Shown here in pieces: positions 1 to 11,753 of a stretch of DNA of 64,000 nt. Position numbers and translations under genes: made by a program. The number at the start of each line of letters is the position of its first letter. Positions within the stretch are counted from its first letter, which is position 1. The notes below the pieces were generated by a model, which had not been told where the DNA came from, made no database searches, and saw nothing but the letters and a program-made list of their open reading frames with translations. The DNA comes from Spirodela intermedia (lineage: Eukaryota; Streptophyta; Magnoliopsida; Alismatales; Araceae): assembly GCA_902729315.2 (NCBI GenBank), contig LR746280.1, positions 3,738,501-3,802,500 of the forward strand. The letters are read 5' to 3'.

Positions 1-1848
1 ATATTACGGTTTCAAGTGTACCCATGGCCAGCAGGTATCCACAAGCACTATATTCATTTCTAGCAAAAGGGTCGTGAATTCATTCTGAGTTTTTTTCTGA
101 TCTTTGATGTTCACATGAAGAGAAATCTTTTCTATTGTTCATCTGCTTGAAATAGGAAGTGTCACTCACGCCAATTAATTCTCCGTCCTTGTTTATAAGG
201 CCCCAGTTATAAGCTATCCGAGAATACCTAGATTATAACTCGTGTTTTCACTTGTCTCCCTCTTTCTCTCTCCTCTATCTGTACAGCCGTGCATCTGATT
301 TCGGATTGATGAAGATCGATAAATTTGGTCGAGTCATCCGGTTCTCTGAGAAACCAAAGGGCGCTGAACTGGAGGCCATGGTCTGTGGCTTTGCCCCTTG
401 GTTCTTCTCATCGTCTCTGCTCCGTGTTTCTGATAAGCTGATGAGTTTCATTGTTGATGAACTCCAGAAAGTCGACACCACCATCTTTGGGCTCCCTCCT
501 CACGAAGCTGAGGACGCCTCCTACATTGCATCAATGGGTGTCTATGCCTTCCGATTGGACATTCTTCTGAAGCTCTTGAGGCAAGTCATGAATTTTGTTT
601 TTTTTTTCTGGCTCCTGCTTTGGAAGATCTTCCTAAGCTCAGTTCCAATGCAGATGGAGGTACCCGACATCAAACGATTTCGGCTCAGAAATCATTCCTT
701 CCGCTGTTAACGAGTACAATGTTCAGGTAAGAGGGGATCAGTGCTTGGACGAGATGATGGCATGACAGTAAGGAGATTCTCGGCTTTTGGGTGGTTGAGA
801 ATCGAAATTACCGTGTTCTCCTTGGCAGGCTTACATGTTCCATGATTACTGGGAGGATATTGGAACGATCAGGTCCTTCTTTGATGCGAATTTAGCTCTT
901 GCAGAGCAGGTTGGTCCTCCCGCCCTCAACCAAGCTTGATCTTCTCTCTGTCTAGCTTTCTGATTTATTTTACTTCTGCAGTCCGCGAGATTCCAATTTT
1001 ACGACCCTCGGACCCCCTTCTACACATCGCCTCGGTACCTCCCACCCACCAAGATGGACAAATGCAAGGTTCGGTGTCTGCCCTCTCTATCTATCTATCT
1101 ATCTATCTCCGTCTCTGTCTAACCCGCCATAATGAACCCAAATCATGCAGATTGTGGACTCCATCGTCTCCCACGGGTGCTTCCTGGAGCACTGCAGCAT
1201 CCAGCATTCCATCGTGGGCGACCGCTCTCGCCTGGAGTACGGTGTCCAGCTTAAGGTGCTCCAACCATCCACTACGATCGGGCCAATCTAGAGAGAGAGA
1301 GAGAGAGAGAGAGATCTTCTCAGCTGATGATTAACCCTGGGGGTCTGTCTCTTCCCCTGACATCGCAGGACGCCATAGTGATGGGTGCGGACAACTATCA
1401 GACCGAGGCGGAGAGGGCTGCCCTCTTAGCGGAAGGGAAGGTCCCCATTGGAATTGGGCGGCACACCAGAATCCAGTAAGGCTTCAAACCCTCGTCCTCA
1501 TTAATCGCTGGCGGCCATGGAGTTCTAGTGAGGCCTCGCGCCTCCCCCTCCTTGACCTTGTTCTCGTGGGCGTCTTTTCTCCCTCCCTCCTCCAGGAACT
1601 GCATCGTCGACAAGAATGTCAGGATTGGGAGGGACGTCGTCATCGCCAACACAGACGTAAGTGCGGCCCCAGGCAGAGAGAGAGAGAGGAATCTGCCGGC
1701 CTCACTTGCCGCCATTCCTGACGTCCGCCGTTCCGTTCTCTTGCAGGGTGTGCGAGAGTCCGACCGGCCGAGCGAAGGGTTCTACGTCAGGTCCGGGATC
1801 GTCGTCCTGCTGAAGAACTCGACCATCAAGGACGGCACCGTTATATGA
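1..1848 (+). CDS. AGPL: ADP-glucose pyrophosphorylase large subunit, 3' part of gene (5' end outside window)
   Basis: Plastid (or cytosolic in some cereals) enzyme subunit making ADP-glucose from glucose-1-phosphate and ATP, the committed step of starch synthesis; the large subunit is mainly regulatory. Exons that join in frame: 1-34, 287-380, 468-580, 654-726, 829-909, 982-1068, 1151-1255, 1369-1475, 1596-1656, 1747-1848 (TGA), about 284 residues. The translation shows family blocks in order: [81 protein letters not shown], the left-handed beta-helix domain with EGKVPIGIG and IVDKNVRIG, and the C-terminus [11 protein letters not shown]. The C-terminus is of large- rather than small-subunit type. 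The introns are short. The 381-467 intron is 87 nt and stays open, so a naive ORF reads through it. The intron starting at 581 has a GC donor. An intron at 1069-1150 carries a (TCTA)n tract. Which AGPL isoform this is cannot be told without the N-terminus. Confidence 0.95.
581..653 (+). other. GC-AG intron in AGPL
   Basis: The exon ends in ...TTGAG followed by GCAAGT, the classic GC-donor consensus. The acceptor is ...AATGCAG at 651-653. Using these borders restores the conserved LLRWRYP reading across the junction. No GT donor nearby does so. Confidence 0.85.
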
Positions 1849-2880
1849 GCTCAGCGGCGGATGGGACCTCGGCGGCGAGGGCGGTCTCCCGATTCCTCCT
1901 CATCGCCCCTCCGTGTATCCCGTCACCGGGGAGCGGCGGCGGGGTGATGATCGTCCCCTTGACTCGGTGTGTGGCGTGTCGGAACAAAAAACAAGCGATG
2001 AACGCGTTGTATATTCCCAAGTTCCCTTATATGGTAAGAAAGTTTAGAAAATACCACGGCCAAAAAGTGGGGAAATCGTTAACCATGAGGCCGCAAAGAA
2101 GATGGCATCACCGTGGGCCTGAACCAACTTTGTATGATTCTTGGTCAGATAAATGGACCCAAGTGGCTAGTGTGGACTTAGTTCCCTTAGCTTCAACGTA
2201 ATGTCGGAGATATTCCTCTATGTCTAGTGGCTTCACGATGTTATTACTCGTGGCTTCACATAGCCGCTTGAGTGTGGCTAGAGATAAGTCTTCATATCTT
2301 GGTCCATACTACTTGATAATAATGTTAATATCTTCGGTGTTTACTACATTGTGCATCTTATGTCTCTTACAATATGCATCAGCTTAACTCGTCCACACAA
2401 CACATATAGGTAGTGGTTGACCACTTAGGCACCAAATTGGAGGACTTTGTCCCCTATATAAAGCATTTGTGCCATGCCCTCAACTGTCATTCATAATAGA
2501 CAACATCATAGGTCAACGAACAATGTTGTCCATCAATAGAGTTGCAAAGGTTGTCTCATGCTACTTGCAACTTAGGACATTAGCCACCACATTGAGACAT
2601 GTTAACTTGTTCATGAAGTCAAATTTATACTCTATCAAAAGTCTTGCCAATGTACTTATTTTGATATGAGTATTACCTAAGTCTAAAAACAAATGATTAT
2701 TACATTGTTCATACATATTACAAAAAAATAATGTAGAAAATAGTGGTGTATAGAGTAATGATGTTTTATCATGTTGAAGTTCTAGTTCAAACATACCACT
2801 AGAGCACTTTTTACATCAAAATGTCAACGTGACTAAATTTGAAGTATCAAGTTTTTTTGCAGCCAATGTTTCATAGTAGT
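1849..2880. other. AGPL 3' flank, no gene recognised
   Basis: This begins with GC-rich 3' UTR-like sequence and becomes AT-rich after about 2,200. Short open frames here have no family resemblance that I can see. Confidence 0.5.
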
Positions 2881-4640
2881 TAGGTAGTGACGTGACTTAG
2901 TCGTTGTATAGTAAATCACATAAATTTAAAATTTATAAAATTAGAAAATATTAATTTTTGAATATTTAAAAGTATTTCTAAATAAATATATCAATTATAA
3001 TTTAATAAAACTTCCAAAAATAATGATAACTTTCCAAGTCAGTCACAAGAATGTAATATAATATTGGGTAATTTTTTGAAATTTTTCTCAAAGAATATGA
3101 GTTTTTATGAATTTTCTACTAAACAATAAAAATAACATATATTTAAAATTCACAAAAAAGAGAAATAAGGGTACAGATGTCAAGATGACATCAGCACTCG
3201 ATGAATGTGAATTGAACGAAAATAGAGTTTCATCCGACGATTCTTACGTAACTGATTACACACAATTTAATTGATCAAATTAAGATTTATAAAAATCAAA
3301 AAAATTGTAGTTGAATGACGTATAATTTGGTAATTTTAAATCACACAAATATCACTAAATAAATTAAAAATTAAGTTGAAAGTAGAAAAATAAATTTTGG
3401 CATCACGGCGGTGATGTGTCAACGATGTACAAAAATTCTAAGTGTTTGAGAAGATCATCATATAGTGTCAACGGCCTCGAAAGCTCTTCTTAGACAAGGA
3501 TAACATGGATAATCTTTAGATCTTCTTGCAAAGTCTAAAGATCAATAAAATAGGTCGTCGAATCATCTCCAATAGCTATCACTTAGTAGAGTAGAAAAAT
3601 AGTGATTTGTGACTCTTTGACAACTGTCACCTGATGGAGAAGAGTTGAATGGAGGTAGGGCATGTGTCAAGAAACCTCATCCTCAAGTCTGCGTAGTAAG
3701 AAGAGGCTCTTTCATTGCATCCAATATGCTCTCAAGAGGTGGCGACTTGTCTTTCGATAGATCGCCCTCTTCCTAATGATGATATGTTCGTTGATTAATT
3801 AGAGATGATTTATTCAATGGATTTGTGACCTTTTTATCGTGAATTATTCAGTAATTTTAGTAATAATGTTCTGCAAATCACGTTAACGAGATTTTCGTCA
3901 ATAATCTAATGATTCTGATGGCTTAATTATTCACTAGTGATTTGTAAAAAAGTCACGATAATCAAATAAAAATAAGAGTTTTAGCTCTAAGAGGATTTGA
4001 ACCTGTGTTAGTTAATTATATATATGAGAGAGATTGAAATAAATATTATAATATTCTTATCAAGTGACATCATCATGATATATCTCTATTATAACTAAAA
4101 GATAATTTAGGTATTAAAATCTTTGAAGCTTTTCAAAAGAAGGTGTGATGCGGGTTTAGACCCACATCACTTGTGCACTGACGTTTTGGGCGAATATATA
4201 GTGATATCATATTTGCAAGTAATAAGTTTCTTTTTCTCGTGTGTACGATCACTCCTTGTCTCACAATCTACTGACCACTAATGATGTGGAAAGAGAGTGG
4301 TGCACACCTACCTCCATCAGTCCTAGCCACTCAAGTCTCTACTCGCAGCTCCCAATGACTACGCTTTTGACTTGCTTATAGACCTAATCAATCAGTAGGT
4401 CCCCCTCTTTTGCATATTTTTTATTTTAATTTCTTTTTCTTTATTTATCTCAAATATAGGACTAGAAAAATCATATAAATTCATAGAAAATCACATAATC
4501 AGCCAAAAATTCATGTTAATCAATTGAAAATAACTTTTCACAATTTAACATAAATATAAGTCTATTTATCATAAGTTAAGACTAAAATTATATTATTTAC
4601 TAATTATTAACTCATGATAATGAAGACTTATCAAACAACC
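2880..4640 (+). repeat. Left arm of long inverted repeat
   Basis: AT-rich, no coding capacity seen. The reverse complement of this stretch is found at 6,240-7,855, and its inner half (about 3,830-4,640) recurs in the same orientation at 39,530-40,330. Confidence 0.7.
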
Positions 4641-4837
4641 ATAGGACTAACTCACTATTAAAGATTATTTAAGTTCATGAAAAACAAACTATCACTTACT
4701 CATCTAATATTATCACCTATCCTTATTCTAGAGGTGAATTAGTAGTGATACTAATCGTATGTACCCCTAGATACACTTTTAATAAAAGTTAGTAGAGTTG
4801 AGGAAGAAGAATTATAGTAGTCAACTAAGTTAAGCAC

Positions 4838-5310
4838 TCATTGATGGTGTGAAACTTTTCTTAGTCTATCTACATCTTTGCAACCTATGACTTGATAAAG
4901 GAAGTCAACTACTTTTAGTGTAAACCTACTCTTTTCAAGGTTGAGGAAATATATGTGGGTCCTTAGTTTCAACAACACTTCATAGAGGTGCCCTATATGT
5001 TCTTCCAAAATATTATTATACATCAAGATGTCATCAAATAGAAACCAACAAACCATCAATTTACTCCTAAAAGATGACATTTCAAAAATTGGAAAATGTT
5101 TTCATTGTGTTTGTAAAGACTAAACATCATCAATATGAACTTGTGTGAACCATAAAAAGTCACACATGTTATCATTAGTTCACCTTCCTTAATTTCAACA
5201 CAATGGTGGCCCACTCAAGTACCTACTAAAAATTATCTACCCCTTACAATTAGTTAAATAGCTCTTTTGTGTTGACACAATAGGTATTTTTCACTTGTGA
5301 TTGTAGTTTC
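4838..5310 (-). pseudogene. Ty3/Gypsy reverse transcriptase relic
   Basis: On the minus strand the translation gives FDDILMYNNILEEHIGHL followed by LEKSRFTLKVVDFLYQVI. This matches the Gypsy RT core FDDILIYS...EEH..HL and the following K..F....V.FLGH.IS. Upstream (5,080-5,310), with frame changes, pieces resembling NTMKTF (the NAPATF block) and the YP-I--LLD-L region can be read. The first active-site Tyr is Phe and stops interrupt the frame, so it is dead. It sits in the centre of the inverted-repeat region and probably defines the inserted element's original orientation. Confidence 0.7.
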
Positions 5311-6239
5311 TTGAGGCATGCCATTGCACACATACTAAGCATGAGTTCAACTTCGTGATCCACCTTTTACATTAGTGAGAGTTCATGCTAAAAGAGTTTT
5401 AAATATGACATCTTGGAATTTGTACAATCTACATGTAATTCATAATGAAGTCTTTTTGACGCACTGACCTCTATTAATATATATATTGTCATCATATGCA
5501 CACATATAATGCACATGTCTGTGACTGCAACAATAGGAAAGGTTTTTACATACCTACCATAACACGTGCTTATTATGCACATGGTGGTGGTAGGTGTTAA
5601 AACTAGATTTATATGTTTTAATTAGTTTTATTATTTGATTTTATTTTGTTAACTTGTAGAATAAATATGGGATATATTGTTAATTTTAAAAGTCTGAAGT
5701 TAGAATAGGTAGCGTAACTTTTTATTATTAAAATAATAAAATGATAAAATTCTTCCACCCACTAGCAAGTCATCACTAGATAGCTGCCCCAGAAATATTT
5801 TCATTTATTTCAATGTAGCCATCTAGAGCACGATGTGATCTAGTAGTATGTAGAGAGCCACGTCATCTAATTAGCCTGATCCTACAGCTGGCAAACCACC
5901 ACAATACCAGATGCGTAAAATGATCATTTGGCAGTTTGAGAATCTAACATCGCTCAGCACACACGTGGCCTTAAAGGCTGATCTAATGGCTATGGAGGTG
6001 CCACAGTACTAGAACTTAAGTTCCCAATCAGTACTAGTTTGCAGTGGGTTGATCTTGCATCACTCAAAACACCATGTGACAAAGTTCATTTGATCTAATG
6101 GCTTGTGAAGCACCACAATACCAAGAACATAAGTTCTCACAAGTATCACCGTTAGAGATATAAAGAAAATAATCGATTAATATCTGGTAAAACAAACATT
6201 ATCGATTATCTTTAAAATCTCAACAATAGTTGATAAGTT

Positions 6240-7855
6240 TTCATTATCTTTAATAATTTTTAAATAATATAGTTTTAGCCTTCACTCATGATAAATAGAC
6301 TTATATTTGTGTTAAAGTGTGAAAAGATAGTATTCGGTTGATTAACATGAATTTTTGGATAATTATGTGATTTTATATGATTTATATGATTTTTATAGTC
6401 TTACTTTTGAGATAAATAAAGAAAAAGAAATAAAAATAAAAATATAGCAAAACAGGGGGGACCTACTAGCCAATTGGGCCTGCAAGCGGGTCAGAAGTAC
6501 AATTAGGGAGGAGCCGTGAGTAGGGGCTTGAGCGACTAAGATCGCTAGAGGAATGTGTACGCCGCTCCTCTTCCACGTCACTGGTGGTCAGCGACTGTGG
6601 AGCAAGGAGTGGTCATACATGTGCGAAAAAGGGACTTGATCAAAAATATAATATTACTATATATTCACTAAAAACTTCGACACACAAGTGATGTGAGACT
6701 AAACCTGCATCACACCTTCCCCAAAAAGGGCAGGCAACCGACGTAGGTTAAAATCTTCCTAGAGTCAAAACTCATATTTTTTATCTAATAATTATGACTT
6801 TCCTACAAATCACCAGTGAAGGATTAAGCAACTAGAATTACTAGATCATTGACGAAAATCTCGTCAACGTGATTCCCGAAGTATTGTTACTAAAATTGCT
6901 GAACAATTCATGAGAAAAGGATTGCAAATCTATCGAGTAAAGCATCTTCGATTGATCAACTAATAAGTCATTGTCAGAAAGAAGACGATCTGTCGGGAGA
7001 TGAGTCGCCACTTCTTGAGAGCGTATCGGATATGATGAAGAGCCTCTTCTTGCTGCGCGGACCTGAAGATGAAGCTCCCTGACACGCATCTCACCTCCAT
7101 CTAGTTCTTTTCCATCGAGTGACAGTTGCGAAAGAGTCGCAAAGTCGTTGTTTTTCTACTCCATTAGGTGACAACTGCCGAAGATGATTCAATGACCCAT
7201 TTCATTAATCTCTAGATTTCACAAGGAGATCTAGAGATTGCCAACGTCGTCCTTGTCCAAAGAGAGTCTTCAAAGCCATGGACATTACATAATAATCCTC
7301 CTGAACGTTCATGATTTCGGTGCATCGTCAACGCATCGCCATCGCAATGCCAGAACTCTATTTTCCTATTTTCAACTTATTTTCCACTTCATTTAATGAT
7401 AATTTATGTGATTTGAATTTATCAAGATATACTTCATTCAATTATAATTCTTCTGGCTTTTACGGATCTTAATTTAATCAATTAAATCATTTATAATTAC
7501 TTACGTAATAATTGTCGAGCAGAACTCTATTTCCACTCAATTTGCATTGGTCAAAAGCTGATGCAATCCTAACATCTGCACCCTTACTTTCTTTTTTCGT
7601 TAATTTTAAATATATTTCTTTTTTATTTCTTAGTATAAAATTTATAGAAAATAGTATTCTTTATAGAAAATTCTAAATAATTACCAGATATTATATTACA
7701 TCCTTGTGATTGACTTGGAAAATTACTGCTTTTTTTAGAAGTTTTATTAAATTATACTTGATATATTTGTTCATAAATACTTCTAAATATTTGAAAAGTC
7801 ATATTTCTTAGTTTTATAAATTTTAAATTTACGTGATTTACTATACAGTGACTTA
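6240..7855 (-). repeat. Right arm of long inverted repeat
   Basis: Reverse-complement partner of 2,880-4,640. Parts of it (from about 7,060 and 7,390-7,850) recur in the same orientation at 41,295-41,780. Confidence 0.7.
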
Positions 7856-7879
7856 TCAATTATCTTTAAAATCTCAACG

Positions 7880-8589
7880 GTAGTCACAAATACGAAATCT
7901 GTTCTTCCCTCCTCTTACATGATCAACGTCTCTCACGATCAATAAGCTCGTTCTTTCCTCCCTCATCTACACTCAAGGCCTCTAGCAAGTGGTCAGCTTT
8001 TTCCTTTTCCTCCTAGACGATAGTGATAACCATAAATCAACAAGCTAAAGAGAGAACTATTATAAGAATTTGGTAAGAAAGATTTAGATAGCCAAAAGCT
8101 TATTGAGATGAGAATCACTTGCAATAGATTAGTAAATTAAAGAATCCAGCATACATGTCAATGAAGATGGTCATCATAGAAAAATTCATGTTATATATGA
8201 CCTCAATTAGCCTTCAGAATTGGCTAATTAGAGGCACCACACAAGATGAAATATATTAAGATTTTAGTTGAAAAGTTCAATCTTCAAGTGAGAGATTTTA
8301 AGAGTTATGAAGATTGATTTCTTATTTGGGCTTTGTTGAGTTTTAATAAGCTTTTAGTAAGTATAGTAAGTACACAGATCTAACTTTGGAGACAATGGGT
8401 GGGCTCTTTAGGGAGCAATATCTCTAGGTGGGTCTTTAGGGAGGCAGTGTTATCTCATATAATCAAGACATCCAAATATATTTTGGTGCCAAAGGATTGT
8501 AAAGGATGGTCTTTGGATGCAAGCTTGTTTTGTGTGACTATAGACATAGAAGGTTTCTTAGAACCACTTAAATCTGGTGTGTTTCTTAT

Positions 8590-8670
<81 letters not shown>

Positions 8671-10675
8671 GCAATTTTGCATCAAACTCCCTAATGTAGC
8701 CTAGCACATAAAAATTAAAGAGGAGTCTGAAACTAGGGGCCCAACCACTTTGAAATTAGGCAACTAAGAAAAGAATATTCAAAGGGGGTTGAATTGTTAA
8801 TTGGGCCCAAAAAAGTACAAAACAATTCTTTAGGAAAGATACTAAACTTACTTTATGTCTATTTTCTTCTAGAAGGTACTTTAAATGCTGGTCAAAGTTT
8901 GTCCTGAAAATATGTTCAAGATCCTAGTATGTCAAAGTCTATTTTAGACCTGGTTAGAGTTTGTCAACAAGATTAGTCAAATTGCCCTTTTGGGAGCCCC
9001 CTACCCCTTTTAGGCCTATATAATGGCCCCCACTATAACTTGAGGACACTTTTGAAATAATATGAGTTTTTCTATTATGAGATATTCTCCCTTCTTCCTA
9101 TTGATTCAAGCATCTACTTGTGAATTCAATGGTCCTTCACTGATGTTATGGATTCAAGGTCACCCCTTTGTGGATTTAAGAGTTAAAGGTTCTAATTTTT
9201 TGGATCTAGAAACCAATTTTATCTTTAAAATTTGTGTTTTGTTGATTCAAGCATAGATCTTATTATCTTCCACGCCACTATTATGTCACTTTGAATGTGC
9301 AACAAGGAAAATACAATAACACTTCCTTCAACACTTTTGTCCACTCATATTCTTCTTAAACATTGTTTTATTAACATTAAGTAGCCTCACCAATGTTCAA
9401 AAATACTTTAGGACTTCAAGAATGAATATTCCTCACTCTCTAATGTTAATACATTATTGGAGAGAAATTTCTATCTTACTTGAGGTCATACAACTCTCCC
9501 CAATACTCACTTGACCCAATTAGTTATAGGTTAGTGTTGGTTTGTTGGCATAACCACCCTAGTCACCTGGTTGTGTGCTCACATCCATAGTAGAATTATA
9601 CATCTTTGATGTGTAATGCCAAAATTATGTTTCCAAATGCATTTTAGTGCATTGCACGATGTCAATGACACCTTATGCTAGCATGTGCTGCTTCTGCTAT
9701 TGTGACTTTGAGGTTTATAGAGAAGTCTAAACTTTTGATCTTCATCCTTGAGCACAAAGGAAGGAAATCATTTGTGTTCAAGCCTTCATAGACTCCATCA
9801 TCTATTAGAAGTTTCCTTAGCTTACATGCAATATTTTTAAGTCGTTGACTGAACTTGTAAGATTACTGATCTATTCCCAATGTTTCAACTTTACTAAAAC
9901 TTCAACATTTAAGACATTTGCTTATTGGTTTGGATCAAGATGTTAGGCTTAGTATGGTTTGGATACTCACTAGTTCATCCCTAGAGCCATAGGCTCAATG
10001 AGGCTTCTATCTGCTATGGAGGCTTACTAAAGATGTTGATTCAACATGTTTCAGTTATAAATTAATAGAACATAAGGACTTTGTCCTTGGAGAATAGAGT
10101 AGCTAATATTATTAAAATGACCATAAATTTTTATGTGAATCTATATTACTCTTCTTTAACTTGTGAAAGATGAATTATAGAAAGGTTTAATTCACTCCCT
10201 TCTTGGAGCTTGTATGCCTTAAGTTAAACTAACACTCTTAGCATCTCTCGATTCTAGTACAATCATTTGACCAAGTCATGAATATTTGTGAGCAAGGCTC
10301 TTGTACTCTATGCTGATATATTGGCATGTCTACGCAAACGGGTATGATTTACCCACGTAAAGTCTCACATGGTGTCATCTGCCTGAGTTGTGTACCTATG
10401 AACAAGCCTCCTCTACTTCGTACGCATGTGATGCGAGTGCCTTTTCATGCGTAGCAGCGTACTTTCGTATCATGCTACATTGCGCCCGATGCACAAGATC
10501 CATGCATTCCAGCACTTGATCATGCGACATTGAGATTCTATCATATGGCACAATAAGGTTTCACACCTGCCCTATGCTTTATACGTATGGAGAGGTCTTT
10601 TTAGACATGCCCTTTTACACGGAGAGGGGGTCCAACGAAAAACGAATAAAGAATAACTAGCTAGATCGATCCAAC
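7880..10675. other. AT-rich intergenic DNA with LTR-like block; no gene
   Basis: Apart from a CT microsatellite and the block at about 8,980-9,260, I see no gene. That block has a TATATAAT box followed by C-rich and 'gattcaag/ggattcaaggtcaccccTTTGTGGATT'-type sequence. It resembles the block at about 39,135-39,430, and both may be LTR remnants of one retroelement family. The open frame at 8,399-8,704 is produced by the microsatellite and is not a gene. Confidence 0.4.
8593..8668. repeat. (TC)38 microsatellite
   Basis: An uninterrupted TC dinucleotide tract of about 76 bp, read directly. It is the longest pure dinucleotide tract in the window. Confidence 0.98.
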
Positions 10676-10699
10676 GTCTCTCTCTCTCTCTCTCTCTCG

Positions 10700-11718
10700 T
10701 CAGTTTTTGGCGTCCCTCGAGGAAGAGAGCCGGTGGGGGGATCTGACGACCGGGATCAGCTCAAGCCTGCCTATGTCGCGGAGGCGGGCGATGAGCTTCC
10801 CGAGATGCCTCAGCTTGCGGCAGTTCTGTGCTATGAGGTTGGAGGTCGTCCAACGGAGCTCCTCGAGGACGACCTCGTACCCGTCGCCGTAGGACTCCAT
10901 GCCCTCCGCCAGGAGCTGCCAGAAGAGCCCCCCCGTTGCGGGCCCGCCGCCGCCGGCCCTAGCGGACCAGTAGATCTTGGAGAAGACGGCGCCGAAGAGG
11001 GCCTCCCTCTGCGCGGGGGTGAAGCCGGGGCTCCTACTGGACTTGCCGAACTCTGCCACGAGCAGCGGCTTCCGCAGGACCTCCCGCGCGTCCTCCAGGT
11101 GCGCGTCCAGCCATCTGTTCAGGAACCCCAGCTGGGCCTCCTCGTCCGCCGCCGGCAGCCTTCGCAAGAACGAGCAGAGCTCAGAAACGGAGCCCACCCG
11201 CGATGGGGTGATCGGATCAGTCACTCAGAGCGAGGATCGTGCGAGCTCACAGGGGGGCGACTGACCATTGATCGGGGTACGAGTGGACGGTGGCGAAGTC
11301 GATGCCCTTGATCTGGTTGTTGGCGATGAAGTCCGTGCCGACGTTGTGGTCAGCGACGAACTGCTTCTCCGCGGGCGCCGATTGGCCGTAGAACCCTTCC
11401 AGCCCGGCTTCCAGGAGGTGATTCCCGTCGACCGACTTCACGTACGCCGCCATCTCCGCGATCCAGTCCTGTTGCGGCCACCGCGAAAATTAACCCAATA
11501 ACCCTCCCTAAAAAGATAATGAACCGAGGGGCGGCAAGATCGGGGAGGGGCTTTCTAACCTGCACGGTCTTCCCAGACGGGTCGGACGGGCATCTGGGTT
11601 CGTTCATCAGCTCCCAGGCGAAGATCGTGGGATCGTCCCTGTACGCCACTCCGGTGAACTTGTTCACCCTCGTGATCACAGCCTACAAAATCACTCTACT
11701 GTTAGCGAGAGGCGGAGG

Positions 11719-11753
<35 letters not shown>

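Larger units (their letters stand above)
2880..7855. mobile_element. Composite transposon-derived region with about 1.7-kb inverted arms
   Basis: The left arm (about 2,880-4,640) and right arm (about 6,240-7,855) are diverged reverse complements over most of their length. Matching landmarks: 3,835-3,985 with 6,780-6,935 (around AATCTCGTTAACGTG-like and GAAAATCTCGTCAACGTG); 3,655-3,760 with 7,000-7,110 (AAGAGGCTCTT, GAGGTGGCGACT); 4,140-4,180 with 6,670-6,715 (TGATGCGGGTTTAGACCCACATCAC-like); 4,255-4,345 with 6,505-6,620; 4,440-4,600 with 6,250-6,420. The outermost parts match at 2,890-3,020 and 7,715-7,850. The centre (about 4,640-6,240) contains a decayed Gypsy RT. This could be a foldback or MULE-like element with long TIRs that captured a retroelement, or two insertions of one AT-rich element in opposite orientation. 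Ends and target-site duplications were not resolved. Confidence 0.7.

Noticed and set aside
252-710. One continuous 152-residue protein
   Set aside because: It reads through an 87-nt intron (multiple of three) and a GC-AG intron of AGPL; conserved family sequence requires both to be removed.
3975-4020. Possible tRNA 3' end ('ggatttgaacctgtg')
   Set aside because: No matching acceptor, D-arm or anticodon arm could be folded; it lies in the inverted-repeat arm.
8399-8704. Frames containing long Ser-Leu or Arg-Glu runs
   Set aside because: They are translations of the (TC)n microsatellite, not proteins.
10733-11311. 192-residue plus-strand frame over MAN exons 4-5
   Set aside because: It is an antisense shadow in GC-rich exons of the well-supported mannanase; no family resemblance and it crosses an intron.
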